DNA of 54,507 nucleotides. It comes from Paracoccaceae bacterium. Lineage in GTDB: Bacteria; Pseudomonadota; Alphaproteobacteria; Rhizobiales; Stappiaceae. The stretch lies in the NCBI GenBank assembly GCA_013373445.1, contig JABXHV010000024.1, positions 1 to 54,507 on the forward strand, read 5' to 3'. The position numbers and the translations under genes were made by a program. Within the stretch, counting starts at the first letter, position 1; every line of letters begins with the position of its first letter. Positions 1-7,363 of this stretch are shown here, piece after piece. Below the pieces are notes generated by a model, which searched no databases, was not told where the DNA came from, and worked only from the letters and a program-made list of their open reading frames with translations.

Positions 1-68
1 TAGACGCGCAGCGTTGAGGTCGCTGTGGGGTAACTCCCGTGGAAGTTCGAGTCTTCTCGGCCGCACCA
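1..68 (+). tRNA. tRNA-Leu (anticodon GAG), 5' end cut off by the window edge
   Basis: The window opens inside the D-arm. An anticodon stem (bases 9-13 with 21-25) encloses a 7-base loop with GAG at 16-18, which reads CUC and CUU leucine codons. A long class II variable arm follows at about 26-40, then a T-arm with the TTCGAGT loop and an encoded CCA at 66-68. The long variable arm separates it from class I tRNAs, and the GAG anticodon makes it leucine. The 5' acceptor strand lies outside the window. A terminator follows closely, so this is the last gene of its transcript. Confidence 0.93.
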
Positions 69-100
69 TTCAGATGTATGAGTCTCTGACTTGTAAAAGA

Positions 101-125
101 AACCGGTCCTTGGGCCGGTTTTTTT
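101..125 (+). terminator. Rho-independent terminator of tRNA-Leu
   Basis: A GC-rich 8-bp stem with one G-T wobble is followed by a run of seven T. It lies about 30 bases past the tRNA CCA end. The tail of the convergent frameshifted gene on the other strand runs into it. Confidence 0.85.
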
Positions 126-644
126 ATTGGCTGATTGAAGTTCCGGGCATGCCTCCGTTGAGGGGGCTCAGTTCTGGTGCTCCGTCCTCCTCGCTGATAT
201 TGTCCTTCAAGAATTTAATGAAGTCTGAAGGGTATCCTCTTGGTGCTAAATCATCGAGATAAGGTAATGTCTCGAGAGAGTGCCTTTGTAGCAATCAAAA
301 ACTCTTAGAAACTCGATCTCTTCTATAAAACCATTCCGATTGTATTCGTAAAGTCGGAACATTCGATTTAGCCGAAGGTAGTGGAAGAAGATCTTCATCG
401 CCTCATCCTCGGGGAGATTTTCAGTTGGGTTGACTGACCGCATAGCGCAACGCGCGTGGTTTCCAGAAGTTAAAGCAACTTCGTTGAGTCTTTGAAGAAC
501 GTCGAAATTTGGTTGTAGTATCTGAAATAGTTGTATCTTTTTCTTTTGTTTATCAGTACTTCGAGTGTGCATAAAAACCATCATGGCAATGATTGCGAGT
601 AAAATTGAAGAGACTATGCTTATGATGTCACTTAACATGCCCAT
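124..644 (-). pseudogene. Frameshifted small membrane-anchored protein gene (unknown family)
   Basis: The open frame from ATG 644 encodes 132 residues ending at 246. It has one N-terminal membrane segment (about residues 5-24) and then a soluble charged region. Past the stop, another frame continues as plausible protein for 49 codons to a TAA at 124-126. Deleting one CT dinucleotide from the (CT)3 tract (plus-strand 274-280) joins both parts without a stop, giving about 172 residues. The joined tail reads naturally (YLDDLAPRGYP, FLKDN). I therefore read it as one gene broken by a 2-base expansion, a contingency tract or a sequencing error. The region is AT-rich compared with the rest of the window. 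Family and function are not recognised; the anchor-plus-cytoplasmic-domain layout is all that can be said. Confidence 0.6.
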
Positions 645-729
645 GCTTTACATATGTATCAAAAATCTATATTTATAAAATATTCAATTTAATTAGTTTT
701 ATATTTCTACTTTGGATAGGAGGGTAATT

Positions 730-1239
730 ATGTGGTTTGATTTAAGGATGAAAAGATTTCTTCCCTCTAATTTGGATAGAATCCTATCTGAGTTTTTTGA
801 TCGTTCTATTGATAGATTTTACCTTGTTTCTCGGGTTGATGAAAGATTTCATTTTTTCTTCGATCAGCAAGTAGAGCATCATAATAAAACAAAAGCAGAC
901 CTTGTTTTCAAATACATGGACGATATTGATAACAAAAGTTCAGCTATGCTGGCTCATGTTTCGATGATAATTGCTGCGGCTAGTATTTTGATTCAGAAAT
1001 TTGATGAGTACCAAGTTTTCCTGCTTTCTGAGATTGTTATCTATGTTTTTGTCGCGATCGGACTTTTGCGTTGCATGCGCCTTGTACGTCCCGCTGATAT
1101 TCGTGACGCCGAGTATATCGATGTTGTGGTCGGTGAAGCTGGGAAGAGATTAGTGGTTTACGCCCGAGCGCGGCTTTTAACCCTCTTGGCAACCATTGTC
1201 TTTTGTCTTGGAATTCTGCTGAAGTTATTTTCCAGTTGA
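730..1239 (+). CDS. Small multi-pass membrane protein, possible Pycsar/SLATT-like effector-type protein
   Basis: 169 residues from ATG 730, chosen because AGGAGGG at 719-724 sits at good spacing; an in-frame TTG at 712 is less likely. About 60 charged, Phe-rich N-terminal residues are followed by a DNKSSAMLAHVSM segment that begins the first membrane helix. A second helix lies at about 93-112 and a third at about 147-165. A short Asp/Asn-Lys-Ala/Ser motif opening a hydrophobic pair resembles the Pycsar-type TM effector and SLATT families, but no nucleotide cyclase or other defence partner is adjacent. The gene is AT-rich and lies downstream of a tRNA, which suggests acquisition by transfer. 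The family assignment is tentative. Confidence 0.6.
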   Translation: MWFDLRMKRFLPSNLDRILSEFFDRSIDRFYLVSRVDERFHFFFDQQVEHHNKTKADLVFKYMDDIDNKSSAMLAHVSMIIAAASILIQKFDEYQVFLLSEIVIYVFVAIGLLRCMRLVRPADIRDAEYIDVVVGEAGKRLVVYARARLLTLLATIVFCLGILLKLFSS

Positions 1240-1315
1240 TTAGAAACTGTGTTTTGGAAGCTGAATTGCCGCTGCTAAGGCCGTCATCAATTGGCCCGAA
1301 TGACTGGCCAGGCTC

Positions 1316-1669
1316 ATGGTCATGATGAGGTCCTTTGCATTCTTAATCTTGGTCTTCTCTCTTATCTTTGGGTGGAGGGGGGAGGTGCTCGCACAAGCGA
1401 CGTTTTCGTCCGCTAAGCCTGCGTTGCTGAATGCTATGAGCACGCGCGTCGACGACCTTCCGCGCAAGACCTGCCAGCAGCTTTGGTATCTGGGGCAAAA
1501 GGTCCTTTACGCTGGACGGGTGTGCTTGGCTTCCGAGCGTGCGTTGCGGGTGTTTTCAAGCGCCCGAAAATGCATCTCTAAATCAGAGAGAATTTTGCCG
1601 CAGGACGCCCGAGACTATTTGCAGGACGTGAGAGCCGTTATGACGGCAAAAAGCTGCGCGGTCCGATGA
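1316..1669 (+). CDS. Secreted YARHG-like domain protein
   Basis: 117 residues: a signal peptide (about 1-25, ending VLAQA) followed by one small domain. The domain pattern CQQLWYLGQ...YAGRVCLASERA...FSSARKC...C matches the YARHG family layout: Cys-x2-LeuTrp, a degenerate YARHG core, a Phe, and spaced cysteines. Four cysteines after the signal peptide could form two disulfides in the periplasm. The function of YARHG domains is unknown; they are extracellular or periplasmic. The start could be 1316 or the ATG codons at 1322/1325; a weak AGG lies upstream. It is a single gene between the AT-rich patch and mgtE. Confidence 0.6.
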   Translation: MVMMRSFAFLILVFSLIFGWRGEVLAQATFSSAKPALLNAMSTRVDDLPRKTCQQLWYLGQKVLYAGRVCLASERALRVFSSARKCISKSERILPQDARDYLQDVRAVMTAKSCAVR

Positions 1670-1812
1670 TCTTGGCGTTCACAGCGTTTTTCGCGCAAGT
1701 GTTACAAGTTGCTGGCAAAATCAACCAGTCCACGTTACTGATTGGGTACGCACCATAGAGTATTCGTGCAGGCAATAGTGCGGTTCCCGGTAGTGTCAAG
1801 GAGAGGGTTGCG

Positions 1813-3228
1813 ATGGCGAATGTCGACGAACTGGACGATCTGGATGTCGACATCTCCGAGATTCTCGTTCGGGACGACGAGGGCCATCTGAACCCCGACT
1901 TTATTCTCGCCGTTGAAGAGGCGCTGCAGGCCGAAGATTCTTACGGCCTTCGCAAACTTGCCGGCAAACTCCACGAAGCTGATACCGGTGACCTGATTGA
2001 AGCGCTGTCAGAGTCCGAGCGTTCGGACTTCGTGCGGTTGCTGGGCGATGAGTTTGACTATACTGCGCTGACTGAGACGGACGAAGCGGTCCGCCTGAAG
2101 CTTCTGGAAAGCCTGCCGAACGAAGAGATTGCCGAAGGTCTTGGCGATCTCGATTCCGATGACGCCGTCTTCATCCTGAAGGATCTGGATGCGGCAGATC
2201 AGGCCGAAATTCTAGGCGGTCTGCCTTACGCAGACAGGGCTCAGCTCAAACGTGCGCTGGACTATCCAGAAGACAGTGCCGGCCGGCGTATGCAATCGGA
2301 GTTCATTGCCGTTGCGCCATTCTGGACCGTTGGCCAGACGATCGATTACATGCGCGAGGCACAGGACCTTCCTGACAGTTTTTATGAAATCTATGTTGTT
2401 GATGCGGCGTTCAAACTGCTAGGTGCGGTCGCGCTCGACAAGATCATGCGCACCAAACGCGACGAGAATGTCACCTCGATCATGACCGAGACCCGCCATG
2501 CGGTTTTGGCGACTGAAGATCAGGAAGAGGTGGCACGCCGTTTTGAGCGCTATAACTTGGTTTCTTCCGCGGTGGTTGACGATAATGATCGTCTGGTCGG
2601 CATTCTGACTGTCGATGATATTGTTGACGTCATCCAGGAGGAGGCGGAAGAGGATTTGCGTGCGCTTGCCGGTGTTGGTGATGAGGAAATTTCCGATAGC
2701 GTTCTGACAATTGCACGTCTGCGGTTTACCTGGCTGGTGGTCAACCTGGTCACAGCCATTTTGGCCTCCGTAGTCATCGCCGTTTTTGAGAACACAATCG
2801 AGGCTATGGTCGCTCTGGCAGTTCTGATGCCGATTGTAGCGTCCATGGGCGGTAACGCTGGCACGCAGACCATGACCGTTGCCGTTCGCGGTATCGCAAC
2901 CCAGGAACTCAGTTCGCGTAACGCTTGGCGGATTTTAAGACGTGAAGTTCTTGTGAGCGCGCTGAACGGTTGCGGCCTTGCCATCCTGATTGGCCTGACG
3001 ACCTGGTTTTGGTTTGACAGCATTGGCCTCGGCTCGGTGATCGGCAGTGCGATCATCATCAACATGATTTTCGCCGGCCTGTCCGGTCTGCTGATCCCGA
3101 TTGTGCTCGACAAGTTGAACGTAGACCCGGCGATTGCCTCCAGCGTCTTTGTGACGACGGTGACCGATATGGTCGGGTTCTTTGCTTTCCTGGGACTTGC
3201 GGTTCTCTGGTTCGGGCTTCCGTTCTAA
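1813..3228 (+). CDS. mgtE: Magnesium transporter MgtE
   Basis: 471 residues, normal for MgtE, an inner-membrane Mg2+ channel gated by intracellular Mg2+. An acidic superhelical N domain (about 40-150) senses Mg2+ and is followed by two CBS domains (about 150-275) and five C-terminal membrane helices (about 295-470). The GGNAGTQT signature near residue 346 forms part of the pore helix. The start is ATG 1813 behind AAGGAGAGGG at 1798-1807. It appears monocistronic: its left neighbour has no functional link and ohrR converges from the right. No M-box-like leader was recognised in the roughly 140 bases upstream. Confidence 0.95.
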   Translation: MANVDELDDLDVDISEILVRDDEGHLNPDFILAVEEALQAEDSYGLRKLAGKLHEADTGDLIEALSESERSDFVRLLGDEFDYTALTETDEAVRLKLLESLPNEEIAEGLGDLDSDDAVFILKDLDAADQAEILGGLPYADRAQLKRALDYPEDSAGRRMQSEFIAVAPFWTVGQTIDYMREAQDLPDSFYEIYVVDAAFKLLGAVALDKIMRTKRDENVTSIMTETRHAVLATEDQEEVARRFERYNLVSSAVVDDNDRLVGILTVDDIVDVIQEEAEEDLRALAGVGDEEISDSVLTIARLRFTWLVVNLVTAILASVVIAVFENTIEAMVALAVLMPIVASMGGNAGTQTMTVAVRGIATQELSSRNAWRILRREVLVSALNGCGLAILIGLTTWFWFDSIGLGSVIGSAIIINMIFAGLSGLLIPIVLDKLNVDPAIASSVFVTTVTDMVGFFAFLGLAVLWFGLPF

Positions 3229-3301
3229 GGCTTACCACTCTTAGTGTTCTGAGGCCCTTGGAACCTGTGCGCACTCCGAGGTGTGGCCGGGTTCTCAGCA
3301 C

Positions 3302-3970
3302 TCAAATCTCAGCAGTTGCCTCAAGCATGCTGTCGCGGACTTTCATGATAAGGCCTTGCAGCGAAGCAGCTTCATTTGCTGACAATCCAGTCGCCTTGAG
3401 AATGCATTCGGCCATTCCTGCGGTCTTTGCCTTGAGAGCTTTTCCATTGCGGGTCAGCGCGATGCGAACTTGGCGTTCGTCTTTCTTGTCGCGGGTCCGG
3501 GTGAGGAGCTCCATCGTCTCCAGGCGCTTCAGGAGAGGTGTGATGGTGTTTGACTCCAGGTGCAGACGCTCTCCCAGATCACCGACGAGAATCTTGTCTT
3601 TCTGCCAAAGCACCGTCATGGCCAGATATTGCGGATAGGTGAGGCCAATGTCCTGCAGCAGAGGTTTGTAGACCCGGTTCATGGCGTGGTTTGCTGTGTA
3701 TAGGGAAAAGCACAGGAACTGCTCGAGCGTGATGTCCGAAAGGTCGGTTGCTGTGGCCGCTGCTTCTGCAACGGCGGTCTGAGCAGATGCGGCTTGCGCT
3801 GTGGACGCCGTTTTTGATTTTGGTGCTGCTGCTTTTTTCGTTTCGGCCTTCGGAGCAGGAACCGACGCTTTGCGTTTTTGTGCCTGTTCCGGTTCTGCTT
3901 TTTGAACGGCTGCTTTGTCTTCAGCTGGAGGCTCAATCGGCTCCAGTTCAAAAAGTGTTTGCTGCTGCAT
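3302..3970 (-). CDS. ohrR: Organic hydroperoxide sensor/repressor OhrR (MarR family) with N-terminal extension
   Basis: 222 residues from ATG 3970. The C-terminal ~150 residues are a MarR winged helix: dimer helix with LCFSLYTANH, HTH with LHLESNTITPLLKRLE, and wing with DKKDERQVRI. The Cys in LCFSLY is the family's peroxide-reactive residue, and a second Cys in the last helices (AECIL) fits the two-Cys subtype. OhrR normally represses ohr, which is divergent here with operator-like dyads between them. Unusual is the 70-75 residue Ala/Lys/Pro/Gln-rich leader, absent from typical OhrR of about 150 residues. An in-frame GTG at 4039 would lengthen it but falls inside a palindrome, so ATG 3970 is preferred. 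Confidence 0.9.
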   Translation of the reverse strand: MQQQTLFELEPIEPPAEDKAAVQKAEPEQAQKRKASVPAPKAETKKAAAPKSKTASTAQAASAQTAVAEAAATATDLSDITLEQFLCFSLYTANHAMNRVYKPLLQDIGLTYPQYLAMTVLWQKDKILVGDLGERLHLESNTITPLLKRLETMELLTRTRDKKDERQVRIALTRNGKALKAKTAGMAECILKATGLSANEAASLQGLIMKVRDSMLEATAEI

Positions 3971-4030
3971 AGGCTTTGGCTTTCGCGACTTTCTAGTGAT
4001 CACATTTTTATGATGGTTGCGGCAGATTAA

Positions 4031-4042
4031 TTCGTGCACGAC
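4031..4042. promoter_or_regulatory. Candidate OhrR operator box 1
   Basis: TTCGTGCACGAC contains the perfect palindrome CGTGCACG and resembles the two dyads further into the ohrR-ohr gap. It overlaps an alternative GTG start for ohrR, which supports the downstream ATG. Assignment to OhrR rests on position and repetition. Confidence 0.45.
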
Positions 4043-4063
4043 TCAATCTCAAGCCTTGAAATT

Positions 4064-4079
4064 AAATCGCGCACGATTT
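4064..4079. promoter_or_regulatory. Candidate OhrR operator box 2
   Basis: AAATCGCGCACGATTT is a near-perfect 16-bp dyad, symmetric except at one position pair. It is the strongest of three related sites between divergent ohrR and ohr. OhrR repressors bind such AT-flanked GC-core dyads; the match here is by eye. Confidence 0.6.
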
Positions 4080-4099
4080 ATATCGGGTTAGTCGATTTT

Positions 4100-4115
4100 G
4101 ATCGTGTGCGATTTA
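4100..4115. promoter_or_regulatory. Candidate OhrR operator box 3
   Basis: GATCGTGTGCGATTTA shares ATCG...GCGATTT with box 2 and lies 36 bases from it, close to three and a half helical turns, on the ohr side. Its centre is less symmetric, so it may be a weaker site. Confidence 0.5.
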
Positions 4116-4221
4116 AGATGATCGCTCGCTAAATGGGGCAAATGCTTTGTCTCTCTACGATGAAATGTCAAAGTCTCCATGAGGGTGTGGGGACTGACTT
4201 TGTTGAAAACAGGAGCTCATT

Positions 4222-4647
4222 ATGGGTGTTAACGTTGCATATAAGACCACTGCCAAAGCCACAGGTGGACGTGATGGGGTCGCAGAAACCCTCGACGGCA
4301 GCTTCAAGGTCAAACTTTCCACGCCAAAGGAACTTGGCGGTGCAGGCGGCGATGGTAACAATCCAGAACAGCTGTTTGCTGCCGGATATGCAGCCTGCTT
4401 TATCGGCGCTTTGAAGGCTGTTGGGGCCCAATCGAAGACGGCTATTCCAGCGGATACGACCGTGCAGGCCGAAGTTGGTATTGGTCCGCGCTCGGAAGGC
4501 GGTTTCGGCTTGACCGTGGCATTGGAAGTTTCCTTGCCAGGTTTGGACAAGGCCGCTGCACAAGACATCGTGGAGAAAGCCCATCAGGTTTGCCCATATT
4601 CCAACGCCACACGCAACAACATTGATGTTCAGCTATCGGTTGCCTAA
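4222..4647 (+). CDS. ohr: Organic hydroperoxide resistance protein Ohr
   Basis: 141 residues, full length for Ohr, a cytoplasmic thiol peroxidase that reduces organic and fatty-acid hydroperoxides using lipoylated or dithiol reductants. Both catalytic cysteines are present: AACFIGAL at about residue 59 and VCPYSNATR at about residue 124, along with the GGxGxGxNPEQLFAAGYAAC signature. Residues characteristic of Ohr, not OsmC, surround the second Cys. ATG 4222 is preceded by AGGAG. It is divergent from ohrR, with dyads in the gap implying peroxide-inducible control, and it ends at a strong terminator. Confidence 0.96.
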   Translation: MGVNVAYKTTAKATGGRDGVAETLDGSFKVKLSTPKELGGAGGDGNNPEQLFAAGYAACFIGALKAVGAQSKTAIPADTTVQAEVGIGPRSEGGFGLTVALEVSLPGLDKAAAQDIVEKAHQVCPYSNATRNNIDVQLSVA

Positions 4648-4670
4648 TCGATGCAAATTTGATCTGACTG

Positions 4671-4699
4671 GGGCGGGCCTTTTGGTCCGCCCTTTTTTT
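4671..4699 (+). terminator. Rho-independent terminator of ohr
   Basis: A 9-bp GGGCGG stem with one wobble, a TTTT-type loop and a run of seven T lies 24 bases after the ohr stop codon. Confidence 0.88.
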
Positions 4700-4742
4700 G
4701 TTTACATCCAGTCTCGTTGGCACAACTCAAGAGAAGAAATTG

Positions 4743-5174
4743 ATGTCAGATCATAATGTTCCGCCGATTGATGGTATTCTGGAAACCGCCGTCTATGTTG
4801 ATGACCTGGAAGCTGCGCACGACTTTTACGGTGGTGTGCTCGGGTTCAAGGCGATGACGAATGGTCCGCGGTTACGAGCGTATGACGTTGCTCCGTCGCA
4901 GGTCCTTCTGGTCTTCAAGAGAGGCGATACCAGCGAGGATGTGCCGACGAGCGGCGGCGTTATTCCCGGACATCATGGGGAAGGGAACGCTCACTTCGCT
5001 TTTTCTATTGCTCGGGAACAGTGCGAGCCTTGGCGCACCTATCTGGAAAGTAAGGGTGTCGCAATAACCGGTGAGGTAAACTGGCCCAAAGGCGGCGTCA
5101 GCCTTTATTTTTGTGATCCAGATGGCAATGTTCTGGAATTGGCATCAGCGCCGTTGTGGCCCAATTACATGTGA
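4743..5174 (+). CDS. VOC/glyoxalase-fold protein
   Basis: 143 residues from ATG 4743 (GAGAAGAAA upstream). It shows a single vicinal-oxygen-chelate module pair: ILETAVYVDDLEAAHDFY at the start and SLYFCDPDGNVLEL at the end. These are typical of glyoxalase/bleomycin-resistance/dioxygenase superfamily proteins. Candidate metal ligands are the His in GNAHFAF and the Glu in VLELAS. The fold supports metal-dependent lyase, isomerase or dioxygenase chemistry on small molecules; the substrate cannot be told. The next gene begins one base after its stop, suggesting co-transcription, though the products look unrelated. Confidence 0.85.
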   Translation: MSDHNVPPIDGILETAVYVDDLEAAHDFYGGVLGFKAMTNGPRLRAYDVAPSQVLLVFKRGDTSEDVPTSGGVIPGHHGEGNAHFAFSIAREQCEPWRTYLESKGVAITGEVNWPKGGVSLYFCDPDGNVLELASAPLWPNYM

Positions 5175-5175
5175 A

Positions 5176-5916
5176 GTGGACAACCTGGTGTTTCGAGACA
5201 AGGTCTCCAGATTTTTCCTGAGTTTGATCCGGACGTTGTTTTACGCGCTAGTCGGTTGTCTTTTGCTCGCAGCAGGATTTGCATGGTTTTTCATGACCTG
5301 GGAACCCGATAGAAAACACTACCCGGTTCGAGGCATAGATGTGTCTCATCACCAGGGTGAAATTGATTGGCAAAAGGTGGCTCAAAATGATGTCGCCTTT
5401 GCCTATATCAAGGCGACTGAGGGAACTGATTTCAAGGACAAGGCGTTCAGCCAGAACTGGCGACAGGCCAAGAGTGCGGGTCTCGCTCATGGTGCCTATC
5501 ACTTCTTTTCATATTGTTCGGGCGGTGCGGACCAGGCGGTGAACTTCCTGGAGACCATTCCCTTGACCGAAGTGATGCTGCCTCCCGTTCTTGATATCGA
5601 AACGCCGGAGAACTGTCCCGATGAACCCTCGAAAGAGACGATCCTGCGGGAAGTGTCGGCGTTTATCACTTTTGTTGAAGAAGCAACCAACCAGCAGGTT
5701 TTGATTTATGTACCTGAAGACATCTATCTGCGATATCTGGCAGGTATGGGGCTCAATCGCCGCATTTGGGTGCAGTCGGAGTGGCGCACACCAGACTATG
5801 TGACCGATTGGAGCTTATGGCAGTTCAGCAATAAGGGATCGGTTGATGGAATATCCGGCAATGTCGATCTGAATGTTCTTGCTGAAGGTCTTACACTGGA
5901 TCGTATTTTGAGATGA
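5176..5916 (+). CDS. Membrane-anchored GH25 family lysozyme/muramidase
   Basis: About 246 residues if GTG 5176 is the start, right after the upstream stop; GTG 5188 is an alternative. An N-terminal membrane segment (about 15-40) precedes a GH25 domain that cleaves the MurNAc-GlcNAc bond of peptidoglycan. GH25 hallmarks are GIDVSHHQGEIDW at the first strand, AYIKATEGTDF, and the catalytic acid pair in LPPVLDIET. The C-terminal WSLWQFS motif is also typical. The lack of a cleavage site after the hydrophobic segment suggests a tethered periplasmic enzyme for wall remodelling. Cys residues near FFSYC and PENC could form a disulfide. No phage genes flank it, so a lysis-cassette origin is unlikely. 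Confidence 0.88.
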   Translation: MDNLVFRDKVSRFFLSLIRTLFYALVGCLLLAAGFAWFFMTWEPDRKHYPVRGIDVSHHQGEIDWQKVAQNDVAFAYIKATEGTDFKDKAFSQNWRQAKSAGLAHGAYHFFSYCSGGADQAVNFLETIPLTEVMLPPVLDIETPENCPDEPSKETILREVSAFITFVEEATNQQVLIYVPEDIYLRYLAGMGLNRRIWVQSEWRTPDYVTDWSLWQFSNKGSVDGISGNVDLNVLAEGLTLDRILR

Positions 5917-5980
5917 CTTGCAAAAAACAACTGTCCGCGTCTTTCAGCGCCGGACGAACATATATGATCAAGGCTAGATA

Positions 5981-6421
5981 ATGAGTTCAATTCTGATCCG
6001 TCCGATTGAGATCGACGACGAGCCGCAGTGGCGTATTCTTTGGGATGGATATCTGGTGTTTTACAATCAGCCCCTTGCCGAAGAGGTGACGGCTGGTTTG
6101 TTCGAGCGCTTGTTGGGCGAGGGTAACCATAACGGTCTGGTTGCCGAGCATGAAGGGAATTTGATCGGGTTTGTCCATTATCTCTTTCATGCAAGCACAT
6201 GGTCGCTCGCTGATGTGTGCTATCTGGAAGATCTTTTCGTGAGCGAAACTGCGCGAGCGGGCGGTGTCGGGCGTAAGCTGATTGAAGGCGTATATGACGC
6301 CTCGGATGCGCACGGGTGCCGTAATACATATTGGCATACCCATCATCACAATGAGCGTGCTCGTAAACTCTATGATCGGATCGGCGTGCTGACCGAGTTT
6401 GTTCGCTACGATCGCACTTGA
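5981..6421 (+). CDS. GNAT family N-acetyltransferase
   Basis: 146 residues with a complete GNAT fold. Motif A is ARAGGVGRKLIEGVYDAS, where the R-x-x-G-x-G type loop binds acetyl-CoA pyrophosphate. A following segment, NTYWHTHHHNERARKLYDRIG, matches motif B with the typical helix near the acetyl-CoA thioester. It is a stand-alone cytoplasmic enzyme; similar proteins acetylate amino groups of small molecules or protein N-termini, and the substrate is unknown. ATG 5981 lacks a clear Shine-Dalgarno. About 65 bases separate it from the lysozyme gene, so read-through is possible. Confidence 0.88.
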   Translation: MSSILIRPIEIDDEPQWRILWDGYLVFYNQPLAEEVTAGLFERLLGEGNHNGLVAEHEGNLIGFVHYLFHASTWSLADVCYLEDLFVSETARAGGVGRKLIEGVYDASDAHGCRNTYWHTHHHNERARKLYDRIGVLTEFVRYDRT

Positions 6422-6629
6422 TGTAATGCCCGACCGCCAATCCGGTGGTGTAAATGTCAACAGAAGGCCGTTTTGTTGAAATAAATCTGTCTGCGTTGCC
6501 GATCTGCTAACTCTTTTTCGGCTATCAAGGCAGTTGAGATTTGCGAGAAGCGCTCGCTTCGCATACACATGGTCGGAACCCGGCTGACCGCAACAGGTTA
6601 GCCATCAGTCAACGGAGCATATCCCGCGC

Positions 6630-7244
6630 ATGAAAAATTATTCGACAACGGTGCCAGCCCATCTTGATGATGATGATGAGGACAAGGCGAAGGCTGCGTC
6701 CACGGCTCAGGTCGATAAGCACCTTTTTGACGCTCGTACAGTCATGATCACAGGCAGTGTCACACAAGACATGGCCAAGGAAGTGTGTTCACGCTTGCTG
6801 GCGCTCGCACAGGTTTCCAATGATCCCATCACTGTGATCGTTTCCTCGCCTGGTGGTCACGTTGAATCTGGTGACATGATTCACGACACGATCAAGTTCA
6901 TTTCCCCTGAAGTTCGTATGCTGGGAATGGGCTGGGTCGCCAGTGCCGGTGCACTGATCTACGTATCCGTGCCGAAGGAAAATCGTTTCTGCACACCCAA
7001 TACCCGCTTCCTGCTTCATCAACCATCAGGTGGTGCTGGCGGTATGGCTTCGGACATCGAGATCCAGGCAAACGAGATCATCAAGATGCGTGATCGTTTG
7101 AACAAGATCTTTTCTGATGCGACTGGTCAACCGATGGAAAAGATCGAAAAGGACACAGATCGCGATCATTGGCTCAGCCCGGCAGAGGGAATTGAGTATG
7201 GTCTGGTCGGTAAGGTCGTGACCTCGGTGAGCGAACTCGGATAA
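6630..7244 (+). CDS. ClpP-like serine protease subunit (ClpP paralogue)
   Basis: 204 residues with the ClpP fold and intact triad Ser105 (WVASAGA), His130 (FLLHQPSGG) and Asp179 (DTDRDHW). The oligomer would form the proteolytic chamber fed by Clp ATPases. It differs from housekeeping ClpP: an acidic N-terminal stretch (DDDDEDK) replaces the axial-loop leader, and the oxyanion region reads [11 protein letters not shown]. It is not next to clpX or tig, where alphaproteobacterial clpP1 normally lies, so it is likely a second ClpP forming mixed or specialised rings. The ATG is preceded by GGAG at a usable distance and a strong terminator follows. Confidence 0.88.
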   Translation: MKNYSTTVPAHLDDDDEDKAKAASTAQVDKHLFDARTVMITGSVTQDMAKEVCSRLLALAQVSNDPITVIVSSPGGHVESGDMIHDTIKFISPEVRMLGMGWVASAGALIYVSVPKENRFCTPNTRFLLHQPSGGAGGMASDIEIQANEIIKMRDRLNKIFSDATGQPMEKIEKDTDRDHWLSPAEGIEYGLVGKVVTSVSELG

Positions 7245-7266
7245 GTTTGTTCCTCACGATATGCTA

Positions 7267-7300
7267 AAAAACGCTGGTGCTGTTCACCAGCGTTTTTTTA
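7267..7300. terminator. Bidirectional terminator between clpP paralogue and DUF599 gene
   Basis: A perfect 13-bp stem AAAAACGCTGGTG (7267-7279) with its complement (7285-7297) around a 5-base loop. T runs on both sides let it serve the two convergent genes. Confidence 0.92.
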
Positions 7301-7363
7301 TGCCTGAAGCACACTTGAACGGCGCATATCAAGTCAAATTTTGTGCGGTGCGTTATGCCGCTC

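Noticed and set aside
1-1300. Integrated element with an attachment-site repeat of the tRNA-Leu 3' end
   Set aside because: No copy of the T-arm/acceptor sequence was found further along, and no integrase gene is present, so only an AT-rich accessory patch is claimed.
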